Counted from the stretch's first letter, positions 8,475 through 16,292 are shown. The stretch: DNA of 64,000 nt from Pseudomonadota bacterium (GCA_023460395.1 JAEWQB010000028.1:124001-188000), one strand, 5' to 3'. The notes: generated by a model not told the origin, from the letters alone. A program made the numbers and translations.

Positions 8475-8571
8475 GCTGCAAAACGCAGCACCACTTCCAA
8501 AAACGCTGTAAATTGCAGCACTATCCCACAGATTTTTCTTCAATCCGGCTCAAAGCGCTGCAAAACGCAGC
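8475..8571. promoter_or_regulatory. Three phased dyads, candidate enhancer sites
   Basis: GCTGCAAAACGCAGC occurs at 8475-8489 and again exactly at 8557-8571, with a variant GCTGTAAATTGCAGC at 8505-8519. Each has inverted GCTGY/GCAGC arms around a 5-base A-rich centre. Centres are 30 and 52 bp apart, close to three and five helical turns, so all lie on one DNA face. The nearest is 66 bp upstream of the -24 element, a normal distance for an NtrC-type enhancer. The sites lie between the divergent stress operon and the receiver-Lon gene and could act on both. Confidence 0.75.
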
Positions 8572-8665
8572 ACAAAGAAAGCGTGGCGACCCTCAGTAGC
8601 CGGTGGTATGCTGGAATTGTTTTTCCGTCCCGCACGACAGCCGCCGTACTTTCAAGGATGGTCCC

Positions 8666-10738
8666 ATGGGCATGAAGCTATTTGGCAAAAGCGCTCCCGC
8701 GCCTTCCGCGCAGCCCCCCGCACAGGAGCCGGGTGACCGGAGCATGCTGGAGACTCTACGCACCACAGTTGACGATGCGCGACTGCCGGAAAACGTGCGG
8801 CGTATCGCGCTCACCGAATTAGATAAACTGGAGCGGACCGACCCTTCCATCGCGGAATACGGGCTGGGTGTGACATACATAGAATTTCTGCTCGCCTTGC
8901 CGTGGGTCCAGTCATCGCAGGACAACTTGAATCTTGCGCATGCCCGTGAGGTACTGGATCAAGAACATTTTGGCCTTTCTCTGGTCAAAGAGCGGGTGCT
9001 GGAATACCTCGCATCCAACATCACCTGCCATCTTCGTCGCTCAACAGTTCTGGTGGTGGACGATGAAAGCATAGCGCGTGATAATATGAGTTACGCACTA
9101 AGCAAGCTTGAATGCGACGTGCTGACCGCCGCCAACGGTCAGGAGGCGCTTGGCATTCTGCACCGGCAGAATGTGGATTGCATTGTCACGGATCTCAAAA
9201 TGCAGCACATGGATGGCATGGGGCTGCTGGAGCGTGTACGCGTCGAATGGCCGGACACGCAGCTCATCATTGTCACCGGCTACGCCACGGTGGACAACGC
9301 TGTGGACGCCCTTCGGAAAGGCGCGGCCCACTACCTGCCCAAACCTCTGAATCTGGACGTTCTCCGCAATTCAGTGCGCAGCATTCTGGACCGGAAAAAT
9401 CACGCCTGTGCGGTTTCCGGTCCCATCCTGTGCTTCACAGGCCCGCCCGGAACGGGAAAAACCTCCATAGGCCGCTCAGTGGCCAACGCACTGCAACGCA
9501 AATTTATCCGTCTGTCTCTAGCGGGCATGCGCGATGAAGCGGAACTCCGCGGTCATCGTCGCACCTATGTGGGGGCTATGGCAGGGCGCATTATCAGCGA
9601 ATTGAACAAGTGCGGGGTGAATAACCCGGTGTTCATGCTGGATGAGGTGGACAAGATAGGACAGGACTTCCGGGGCGATCCGGCGTCCGTGCTTCTGGAA
9701 ATTCTCGACCCGGAGCAAAACCGCAATTTTTTAGACTATTTCCTCGATACGCCATTTGATCTGTCGCGCGTCATGTTCATCACCACTGCCAACATGGTGG
9801 AAAGCCTGCCCGGCCCCCTGCGCGACAGGATGGAGACGATTCCCTTTTCCTGCTACACCTTGGGGGAAAAACGCCGCATCGGCCTTGAGTATCTGGTTCC
9901 GCGTCAGGTGCGCGCCACAGGCTACACGCCCAATGCCATCAGTTTCGCCCCCGAAGCGCTGGATGCGCTCATCCACGGGTACACACGCGGAGCCGGGCTG
10001 CGTGGGCTGAATAGAGAAATAGGCAGTGTATGCCGTAAAATAAACCTGAAGATTCTCGAAAAGCACGTCCACCCGCCCATCACGGTGGGACCGGACGACA
10101 TCCGCAACTTGCTGGGCCACCCACGATATGCGCTAGAGGCAGCTACGGCGAAGCCTCTGCCCGGTGTGACAACGGGGTTGGTGTGGAGTGAAAACGGCGG
10201 ACACATCATTTTCATTGAAACCGCACGGATGAAGGGCAGCGGGCAGCTCATCATGACCGGATCGTTGGGCGACATCCTTAAAGAATCTGCCCAAACCGCA
10301 CTCAGCTTTTTACGCAGCAATGCGGCCCGGTTTGGTATTGATGAAGCATTTTTTGAACATGCCGATATTCATGTGCATATTCCCGCCGGTGCCATTTCCA
10401 AAGACGGCCCTTCCGCCGGTGTCACCATTGCCATGGCGCTCATCTCTCTGCTCACAAACCGCCCAGCCCGACGTGATGTCGCCCTGACCGGCGAATTTAC
10501 CCTGAGCGGCGGGGTACTGCCCGTAAGCGGTCTGAGGGAAAAAGTGCTGGCGGCCCAACAGGCGGGCGTTCGCATTGCCGTACTGCCGGAACGAAACAGA
10601 GACGAAATGCTGGGCATGGATGACGAAGTGCGCGAGGCCGTGGAACTTCTCTTCATCAGCGATATTCACGAAGCCGTGGAGACTGTGCTGCTACCGGTGG
10701 TCGGCACACCGCAGACCTCTGGCTGCGCCTCCCGCTAG
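8666..10738 (+). CDS. Receiver-Lon protease: Lon-type ATP-dependent protease with an inserted response-regulator domain
   Basis: 690 residues from ATG 8666 (AAGGA seven bases upstream). The N-terminal LON substrate domain is missing. About 20-120 is the Lon helical segment (LPENVRRIALTELDKLERTD, ALPWVQSSQDNL, LVKERVLEYLA). About 127-245 is a full CheY-type receiver: DD 132-133, phospho-acceptor Asp176 (VTDLKM), IVTGYA and LPKP. It is spliced in just before the AAA+ module: Walker A GPPGTGKTS 259-267, Walker B FMLDEVDK with Asp326/Glu327. The Lon protease domain has Ser583 (KDGPSAG) and Lys626, 43 apart as in Lon. All catalytic residues are present, so it should be an active protease gated by phosphorylation. 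It faces the kinase/NtrC pair, with stop codons overlapping by 4 bp. Confidence 0.93.
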   Translation: MGMKLFGKSAPAPSAQPPAQEPGDRSMLETLRTTVDDARLPENVRRIALTELDKLERTDPSIAEYGLGVTYIEFLLALPWVQSSQDNLNLAHAREVLDQEHFGLSLVKERVLEYLASNITCHLRRSTVLVVDDESIARDNMSYALSKLECDVLTAANGQEALGILHRQNVDCIVTDLKMQHMDGMGLLERVRVEWPDTQLIIVTGYATVDNAVDALRKGAAHYLPKPLNLDVLRNSVRSILDRKNHACAVSGPILCFTGPPGTGKTSIGRSVANALQRKFIRLSLAGMRDEAELRGHRRTYVGAMAGRIISELNKCGVNNPVFMLDEVDKIGQDFRGDPASVLLEILDPEQNRNFLDYFLDTPFDLSRVMFITTANMVESLPGPLRDRMETIPFSCYTLGEKRRIGLEYLVPRQVRATGYTPNAISFAPEALDALIHGYTRGAGLRGLNREIGSVCRKINLKILEKHVHPPITVGPDDIRNLLGHPRYALEAATAKPLPGVTTGLVWSENGGHIIFIETARMKGSGQLIMTGSLGDILKESAQTALSFLRSNAARFGIDEAFFEHADIHVHIPAGAISKDGPSAGVTIAMALISLLTNRPARRDVALTGEFTLSGGVLPVSGLREKVLAAQQAGVRIAVLPERNRDEMLGMDDEVREAVELLFISDIHEAVETVLLPVVGTPQTSGCASR

Positions 10739-12111
10739 TCGCCTGTGGATTCCAACCCGTAACGCTTGAGCTTGCGCCACAGCGAACCCCGGTTCAGTCC
10801 CAGCACTTCCGCCGCGCGTGTCTTGTTTCCTCTGGTACGTTCCAGCACCCATGCGAGATAGCGCCGCTCATTCTCGTCCAGCGAGACAACATCGTCAAAA
10901 GTAAAACCATCCTGCGCACTGGGACGCACCAAGTGCGATTCCGCCCGCAGTTCCGGCGGCAGGTGCGCCATTTCTATGCTTTCCCCATTACAGAGCACCA
11001 CGGCCCGCTCCATAAGGTTTTCCAACTCCCGCACGTTGCCGGGAAAGGCGTATGCCGCGAGCACGTCCAGCACGTCATCCGCGATATCGGTGATATTTTT
11101 CCTCAGGGCCGAGGCAAAACGATTGGCGAAAAAACTTGCCAACAGTATCACGTCTTCCCTGCGCTCGGAAAGCGGCGGAACTTGCAGAGTCATAACATTC
11201 AGCCGGTAAAACAGGTCGCGGCGAAAGCTCCCTTCCATGACCATCTGTTGTAAATTTTTGTTGGTGGCAGCTACCACGCGCACATCCACAGGAACTTCGA
11301 CCGTTCCTCCCACGCGCAGCAGCGTGCGCGTTTCCAACACACGCAACAGGTTCGCCTGCATGCTCAAGGGCATGTCGCCCACTTCATCAAAGAAAAATGT
11401 ACCGCCAGCCGCTGCCTCCAGCAGGCCTCGTTTCGCCGCCTGCGCACCGGTGAAGGCCGCCTTCTCATGCCCGAACAATTCGTTGGATAACAGGTCTTCG
11501 GTAAGTGAGGCACAGTTCACGGCCAAAAAACGCTTATCGCGCCGGGGGCTTGCCGCATGTAATGCCCTAGCCACCAGTTCCTTGCCGGTGCCCGTTTCTC
11601 CCAGAACCAACACGGTGCAGTCCACAGGGGCCACCTGCGCGATCTGCGCCTTAAGATTGCGCATGACAGGGCTTTGCCCGATGATAATAGGCGTGTCCGC
11701 CGCTTCCAACCGCTGGCGCAGACTCCGCACCTCCAGCCGCAAGCGCCGCTTTTCCAACGCTTTTTCAGCCATCAGCGTAACTTCGTCCAGCCGAATCGGC
11801 TTGGCAAGGTACTGATAGGCCCCTTTGCGTATGGACTCCACAGCCGCTTCGATAGAGGCATAGCCTGTAATGATAATAACTTCTGTGTCCGGCGAGGTGC
11901 TTCGCACACGCTCCAGCAATTGCATGCCATCCATGTCGGGCATGCGCATGTCCGTGATGACCAGCGCGAAGTCCCCTTCTTCCAGTGCCCGCACTGCCGC
12001 CGCGCCGTTCTCCGCGGGAACGGCCTCCCACCCCTTGCGGGCCAGCACATGGACCAGATTTTCTCTGGCTATAGTCTCATCTTCCGCCACCAGCACACGC
12101 ACAGGATTCAT
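10735..12111 (-). CDS. NtrC-family sigma-54-dependent response regulator
   Basis: 458 residues: receiver about 1-118 (EDE at 10-12, phospho-acceptor Asp54 in VITDMRMP, ITGYA, LAKP), AAA+ domain with Walker A GETGTGKE 171-178, and a Fis-type helix-turn-helix at the C-terminus (NKTRAAEVLGLNRGSLWRKL). The sigma-54 contact loop reads AAFTGA (218-223) instead of GAFTGA. Such proteins bind enhancers as oligomers and open sigma-54 promoters with ATP. Its start overlaps the kinase stop by one base (TAATG), so the two are coupled and probably a cognate pair. The obvious candidate target is the sigma-54 promoter and dyads at 8.4-8.6 kb. Its receiver is strikingly like the one in the neighbouring Lon protein. 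Confidence 0.94.
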   Translation of the reverse strand: MNPVRVLVAEDETIARENLVHVLARKGWEAVPAENGAAAVRALEEGDFALVITDMRMPDMDGMQLLERVRSTSPDTEVIIITGYASIEAAVESIRKGAYQYLAKPIRLDEVTLMAEKALEKRRLRLEVRSLRQRLEAADTPIIIGQSPVMRNLKAQIAQVAPVDCTVLVLGETGTGKELVARALHAASPRRDKRFLAVNCASLTEDLLSNELFGHEKAAFTGAQAAKRGLLEAAAGGTFFFDEVGDMPLSMQANLLRVLETRTLLRVGGTVEVPVDVRVVAATNKNLQQMVMEGSFRRDLFYRLNVMTLQVPPLSERREDVILLASFFANRFASALRKNITDIADDVLDVLAAYAFPGNVRELENLMERAVVLCNGESIEMAHLPPELRAESHLVRPSAQDGFTFDDVVSLDENERRYLAWVLERTRGNKTRAAEVLGLNRGSLWRKLKRYGLESTGD

Positions 12112-13766
12112 TATGCCTCCTCGCTGCGGTCAACATAGTTCCGGGGATGTTCCCGGTCATGGCTGTCACGGCTGGCAGCACCGCCTTTTCCCCCGTCCTG
12201 TTGTTCGGAATGCTCTCCCGGAGCCGTAGGGGCTGGAGCAACGGATGCGGGAAATGATACTCCCGGAGCTTCCGACGCACTCCCAACAGGTAATGGCAGG
12301 TCTATACAAAACCGGGTGCCTTTTCCCAGCACGCTTTCCGCCCGAATACGCCCGTGAAATTCTTCAATAATTCCATAAGCCACAGAAAGGCCCAGCCCAG
12401 TTCCCTGCCCCACTTCTTTGCGGGTGAAGAACGGATCAAAAATATGTGGCAGATCGTCCGGGGCGATCCCCTTGCCCGTATCTTCCACCACCAAGGTCAC
12501 TCTGGACGGTGGAACGGCGGCAATTTCGGAGGCAGACGCGCCTGCCCTGCCGCCTCCCCCCGCGTAATCTTCCGGGAAATGCGTCTGCGCATCCGTGTAC
12601 AGCCGGATACTTCCGGGTAGCGACTCAATGGCTTGTATGGCGTTTAAAATAAGGTTCAGCAGCACTTCGCCCATCCGTTGCGGATCTATGTACAGACGGA
12701 TGTGGTCCGGCACGTCCACCGTTACGCACACACCGGGGGGAATCTGCGAAGAAACAAGCCGCACGGCAGCGTCCACGACAGCACGCAGCGAGACAAGCTG
12801 GATGGAAAGCTCTGTATGCCGGGCAAATTCCAGCAACCCGCGCACGATATCGCGCGCACGCGCCGTCTCATGGTCAATATTATCCAACATACGCAAGGCA
12901 AAGGCGTCTGCCGTATTGCCCAGCTCCCCCCGCAGTATCTGGGCCGAGGTGGAAATATTATTCAGCGGATTATTGACCTGATGCGCAATTCCCGCGCTCA
13001 GAGTGCCAATAGACGAAAGTTTTTGCGCCTGCACAAGCTGGTCTTGCCGCCGCTCCAGTTCCGTGACCATGCGGTTGAAGGCCACCTGTACCTGCCGAAT
13101 CTCGTCATTCGTCTTGCGGACCTCAAGCGGCTCAAACTCTCCCCGCGCAATACGCGTGGTAGCCTGTTCAATAATTCGTAAGGGAGATAACACACGGGTG
13201 CTTACCACAAAAAAAATGATGGCAAACACAAAGGAAACGCCTACCGCTGTAAACAACAGCTGACTGCGCAGAGTACCATTAATGGTCAGAATATTCCGGC
13301 GTTCTCGATTAGAAATACGTTGCGCCTGATCCACCAGTTCTTTGCCAATATCGCGCAGCAGCTCCGTTTGCTCATCTGCCTCCGCAGTTCCCGTGCGGAC
13401 CGTTTGAAAAACCCGGACCATGCATTCCCGGTATTCCGCTATACTTTCCCGCAGCATGCCAATGAGCATTTCCTGCGTGGGGTCAAAGGCGTATTCTTCC
13501 ACCCGGTCCAGCATGCCCAGCGAGGTATCTACTTCCTGAATAGCCAAGGCGTAGCTTTCCTGTTCGCCATAGAGCAGAAAGTTTTTTTCCTGCCGCCGAA
13601 ACTCCAAAATAATATTCTCAATGTCATCAATAAATTCAAGAGAATATGTCTTTTCCTCAATCTGCTGCAAATTACGATATGAGACAGCCGTCAGTGCGCC
13701 AAGACACAACGACGGCACCAAAAGGCCCAAGATAATCTTCTGGCGAATATTCAGACGCGGCACCAT
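12111..13766 (-). CDS. Membrane sensor histidine kinase with HAMP domain
   Basis: 551 residues from ATG 13766 (AAGGAGA upstream); the frame stays open to 13943, but no ribosome site supports a longer form. Order: transmembrane helix about 8-28, a mostly helical periplasmic sensor about 29-168, second helix about 169-190, HAMP about 191-243, dimerisation/phosphoacceptor helix with His262 in GIAHQVNNPLNN, then a GHKL ATPase domain with DTGKGI and GTGLGLSVAYGI. It has a Gly/Pro/Ala-rich tail of about 50 residues. The HQVNNPL type of H-box is typical of kinases paired with NtrC regulators. The ligand is unknown. Both the NtrC regulator and the receiver-Lon protease are plausible phosphotransfer partners. 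Confidence 0.93.
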   Translation of the reverse strand: MVPRLNIRQKIILGLLVPSLCLGALTAVSYRNLQQIEEKTYSLEFIDDIENIILEFRRQEKNFLLYGEQESYALAIQEVDTSLGMLDRVEEYAFDPTQEMLIGMLRESIAEYRECMVRVFQTVRTGTAEADEQTELLRDIGKELVDQAQRISNRERRNILTINGTLRSQLLFTAVGVSFVFAIIFFVVSTRVLSPLRIIEQATTRIARGEFEPLEVRKTNDEIRQVQVAFNRMVTELERRQDQLVQAQKLSSIGTLSAGIAHQVNNPLNNISTSAQILRGELGNTADAFALRMLDNIDHETARARDIVRGLLEFARHTELSIQLVSLRAVVDAAVRLVSSQIPPGVCVTVDVPDHIRLYIDPQRMGEVLLNLILNAIQAIESLPGSIRLYTDAQTHFPEDYAGGGGRAGASASEIAAVPPSRVTLVVEDTGKGIAPDDLPHIFDPFFTRKEVGQGTGLGLSVAYGIIEEFHGRIRAESVLGKGTRFCIDLPLPVGSASEAPGVSFPASVAPAPTAPGEHSEQQDGGKGGAASRDSHDREHPRNYVDRSEEA

Positions 13767-13946
13767 GCGCGTTTCTCCTTTTCGGGGGCCCACATCCCCG
13801 CCCAAACAGGACGTATCGGCATTTTCCGCCGCTCCACCGGCTCCACACAGCCAGAAAGCGGCTCCGGCACCCGCAACTTCCGCACACCCGGCAACCATGC
13901 GAAGAATGACAAAGGCACCCTGTAACCGACAAATTGCCAGCAAAAC

Positions 13947-14108
13947 CTACCCCATGGAAGCGCACAGCACAATAGGCGTTCCCGAAAACACTGCGCACGC
14001 ACGGTGCATGTGCGGGCGGACAAAGCCTGTAGGTCGCAGACCCGCCACGCGCCTTAGTTGCTCCACAGGAAACTCCCCGGCGGTATCCGCATTGAGTTTG
14101 CGAGCCAT
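13947..14108 (-). CDS. Possible small ORF upstream of the kinase
   Basis: A 53-residue frame starts MARKLNADTAGEFPVEQLRR at ATG 14108, preceded by AAGGAG nine bases upstream, and ends at TAG 13947. The second half is hydrophobic with two Cys (ACAVFSGTPIVLCASMG). It lies between the tRNA-Ser gene and the kinase, on the kinase strand, in an otherwise gene-free stretch (13767-14167). No family is recognised. The good ribosome site is the main support, and it may be spurious. Confidence 0.35.
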   Translation of the reverse strand: MARKLNADTAGEFPVEQLRRVAGLRPTGFVRPHMHRACAVFSGTPIVLCASMG

Positions 14109-14167
14109 ACTTGCGGTTTCTCCTTGCCAAGCTGACAGGGTTCTGCTAGTAACTCCCTTCCCGATGC

Positions 14168-14260
14168 GGAGAGGTGTCCGAGTCCGGCCGAAGGAGCACG
14201 ATTGGAAATCGTGTGTACGTTAATCGCGTACCGAGAGTTCGAATCTCTCCCTCTCCGCCA
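14168..14260 (+). tRNA. tRNA-Ser(GGA), copy 1
   Basis: 93 bases including the encoded CCA. It has the long variable arm expected for serine tRNA, a seven-base anticodon loop TTGGAAA with anticodon GGA, a GTTCGAATC T-loop, and acceptor arms GGAGAGG/CCTCTCC. It reads UCC and UCU codons. An identical copy lies 251 bp downstream at 14512. Confidence 0.97.
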
Positions 14261-14301
14261 TTCCTGCTCTCCTGCGTTACAGCAGACGATGTCAGGATAT
14301 C

Positions 14302-14386
14302 GGGAGTCGGGCGGCGGATGCGCTGCCAACCCGGTCAGGTCCGAAAGGAAGCAGCCGTAACAGTTGCCTTCGGGTGCCCGACTCCC
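14302..14386 (+). ncRNA. ffs: Signal recognition particle RNA, small bacterial form
   Basis: The conserved SRP apical domain is present: GGTCAGGTCCGAAAGG followed by AAGCAGCCGTAA, carrying the Ffh-binding internal loops. Terminal arms GGGAGTCGGGC (14302-14312) and GCCCGACTCCC (14376-14386) close an 85-base hairpin. The tetraloop region is CCGAAAGG. It pairs with Ffh to target nascent membrane proteins. It is sandwiched between two identical tRNA-Ser genes and followed at once by a terminator, so it may be processed from a tRNA-SRP precursor. Confidence 0.95.
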
Positions 14387-14390
14387 AAAA

Positions 14391-14420
14391 GGCGCGAATT
14401 ATTCAATTCGCGCCTTTTTA
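14391..14420 (+). terminator. Terminator after the SRP RNA
   Basis: GGCGCGAATT (14391-14400), loop ATTC and AATTCGCGCC (14405-14414) make a perfect 10-bp stem followed by TTTTTAT. Confidence 0.93.
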
Positions 14421-14511
14421 TATGCCTGTTCTTTGCGCCCTTTCCCCCGCCTTTACTCCCATTTTTTGCTTGCCAACCTCCCTGCCCCTTTGCTAGTCCT
14501 CTCTGCGCACT

Positions 14512-14604
14512 GGAGAGGTGTCCGAGTCCGGCCGAAGGAGCACGATTGGAAATCGTGTGTACGTTAATCGCGTACCGAGAGTTCGAATCTCTCCCTCTCC
14601 GCCA
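14512..14604 (+). tRNA. tRNA-Ser(GGA), copy 2, island insertion site
   Basis: Identical over all 93 bases, CCA included, to the copy at 14168-14260. Its last 14 bases lie in the 17-bp sequence repeated at 23372-23388, so the integrated island left this gene intact, as is usual for tyrosine-integrase insertions into tRNA 3' ends. Confidence 0.97.
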
Positions 14605-14607
14605 GAA
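14591..14607 (+). repeat. attL: 17-bp direct repeat at the tRNA-Ser 3' end
   Basis: CTCCCTCTCCGCCAGAA is shared exactly with 23372-23388. It covers the T-arm/acceptor end of tRNA-Ser, the CCA and three bases beyond. Confidence 0.9.
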
Positions 14608-14626
14608 ATTTGTTTTTATTTGTTCA

Positions 14627-14675
14627 AGAAAGACCGGAAGTCGTTGATACAAGACGATTTCCGGTCTTTCTTTTG
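14627..14675 (+). terminator. Stem-loop terminator inside the left island end
   Basis: AGAAAGACCGGAA (14627-14639) pairs with TTCCGGTCTTTCT (14659-14671), with an extra GTCGT/GACGA inner stem, followed by TTTTG. It ends transcription from the tRNA and shields the integrase promoter. Confidence 0.85.
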
Positions 14676-14713
14676 TCTTGCGTTGTCGGGCAAGAAACAG
14701 AAAAAACCACCCC

Positions 14714-14771
14714 TTGTCTGGGTAACTCTATGGGTATAATGCTGAAAGGGAGTTCAGCAAAAAAGTTACCC
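14714..14771 (+). promoter_or_regulatory. Integrase promoter with two nested inverted repeats
   Basis: TTGTCT (14714-14719) and a perfect TATAAT (14735-14740) are 15 bp apart. The region is bracketed by GGGTAACT (14720-14727) and AGTTACCC (14764-14771), with GCTGAA (14741-14746) and TTCAGC (14753-14758) nested inside. The promoter therefore overlaps likely binding sites for a repressor, excisionase or the integrase itself. The ribosome site AGGAGG follows at 14781-14786. Confidence 0.6.
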
Positions 14772-14793
14772 GTTCAGATCAGGAGGTGGCGTC

Positions 14794-16053
14794 ATCGCCC
14801 TGACAGTCAAGGGAATTGAGGCGGCGAAGCCCAAAATAGACAAGGCCAGCGGCAAGGTGAAGTTCGTCCGCCTTTCGGACGGCAACGGTTTGTTTCTGGA
14901 AGTCACGGAAACCAGCAAGCGGTGGCGGGCGCGGTATACTTTCGGCGGCAAAGAGCAAATGCTTTCTCTTGGGAAATACCCGGTTGTCGGGCTGAAAGAG
15001 GCGCGGGATAAAAATTTTCTGCTGCGGCAGCAGATCGACTAGGGCATCAATCCGGCACTTGAGCGCAAGAAGGAAAAGAGCCAGATAAAAGAGGCCGTGC
15101 AAGAAGAAAAACGCCTCGCCAAAGGCGAAGCCCACCCTATGAGCATGGAAGCCGTTGCGCTGGATTGGCTGGAGGACGTGCGCAAGACCTGGAAGCAAAG
15201 CACCTATAACACCGAGAAGAAGCGCATCATCAAAGACATCATCAAGCCGCTGGGCCGGATGCGCATAGACGAAATAAAGCCCGCAGACATACGAACGTTG
15301 TTCCAGCAGCTTGAGGCCGAAGGCAAATACGATACTCTGCGCAAAATCGCCGAGAACACGGTGCGCATTTTCAACTTCGGCATTGCCGTGGGCAAATGCG
15401 ATAACAACCCCGCCTATTCCATCTGGAAAGGGCTTTCCTTCAAGCGGCCCGCCCCCAACCGGGGATTCGCCACCATCACCAGCCCGGATAAAGTCGGCAA
15501 GCTCCTGCTGGCTATCGAAACCACCATGAGCGAGAAATGCGGGCTGAAAGTTTCCACGGCCCTGCGCATGGCTCCCTACGTCTTCCTGCGGCCCGATTCC
15601 CTCGTCTGGGGCGAATGGACGGAAATCGACTTTGCCGAAAAAGTCTGGCGCATCCCGGCCAAACGCATGAAAATGCGGCTCGACCACATGGTGCCGCTTT
15701 CCGCCCAGGCGCTGGAAATTTTGCAACAACTCCATGAACTGACCGGCGAAGGCCGCTTGATGTTTCCCGGCTTACGTTCTCCCAAAAACCCGATCAGTGA
15801 CGCAACCTTTATCGCCGCCTTACGCCGCATGGGGTACGACAAGGATGAAATGACCGCCCACGGCTTCCGGGCTATGGCGTCTACCCTGCTCAATGAGCAG
15901 GGCTATTCCGCAGATGTGATAGAAAAACAGCTTGCCCACAATCCACGCGACAAAATACGCGGTGTCTACAACCGCGCCGAGTATCTGCCGGAACGCCGGA
16001 AGATGATGCAGGAGTGGGCCGATTACCTCACCAGACTGAGGGAAGAGCAGTAG
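14794..16053 (+). pseudogene. P4-type tyrosine integrase, start codon lost and amber stop at codon 83
   Basis: Reading from 14794 gives (I)ALTVKGIEAAKPKID, where family members begin MALT; the codon is ATC, placed eight bases after AGGAGG, and no ATG, GTG or TTG lies upstream in frame. Codon 83 (15040-15042) is TAG in QQID*GINPALERK, where CAG (Gln) would be expected. After it the same frame runs on for 336 residues to 16053 without another lesion. Domains: N-terminal DUF4102 arm-type DNA-binding domain, central core-binding domain, then the catalytic domain with FLRP Arg, HGFRA (His-x-x-Arg), LAH and the nucleophile Tyr in GVYNRAEY (codon 392). A C-terminal fragment could still start at 15097. 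Probably inactive for integration. Confidence 0.88.
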
Positions 16054-16160
16054 GCGCAAGTAAAGCTGAACAGCCGGGCCAGGGCCAAGCCGGGGCAGAC
16101 AAAATGAAGGCCACTTGCGCGCCCCTAATCGCCCATAAACAGCGTAACTTTGGTGTTCCT

Positions 16161-16292
16161 TGGTGATCTTTGGCTATTTCACCCATAAATGACGCTTTTC
16201 GACGAAGTGGGCAACATGCGCCTTTCTAACCAAAGATCACCATAGACTTCTGGGGCAGGACAGGCACGGTACATGTACCGCGCGCCCTGCCC
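16161..16292. repeat. Inverted repeats between integrase and cas3
   Basis: TGGTGATCTTTGG (16161-16173) is inverted perfectly at 16230-16242. Just beyond, CGGTACATGTACCG (16267-16280) is a perfect 14-base palindrome at the centre of a larger imperfect one with arms GGGCAGG (16253-16259) and CCTGCCC (16286-16292). The whole gap 16054-16402 carries no gene and no type I-C repeat. These could be ends of the cas transcript, replication or regulator sites. Confidence 0.6.

Noticed and set aside
13672..14130. 152-residue minus-strand frame upstream of the kinase
   Set aside because: Its end overlaps the kinase start, composition is unlike a protein, and a better-supported short ORF in another frame uses the only good ribosome site.
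15040..15042. TAG in the integrase read as pyrrolysine
   Set aside because: TAG is used as a normal stop in this window (for example purC and the receiver-Lon gene), and Gln at this position fits the family, so a C-to-T mutation is simpler.
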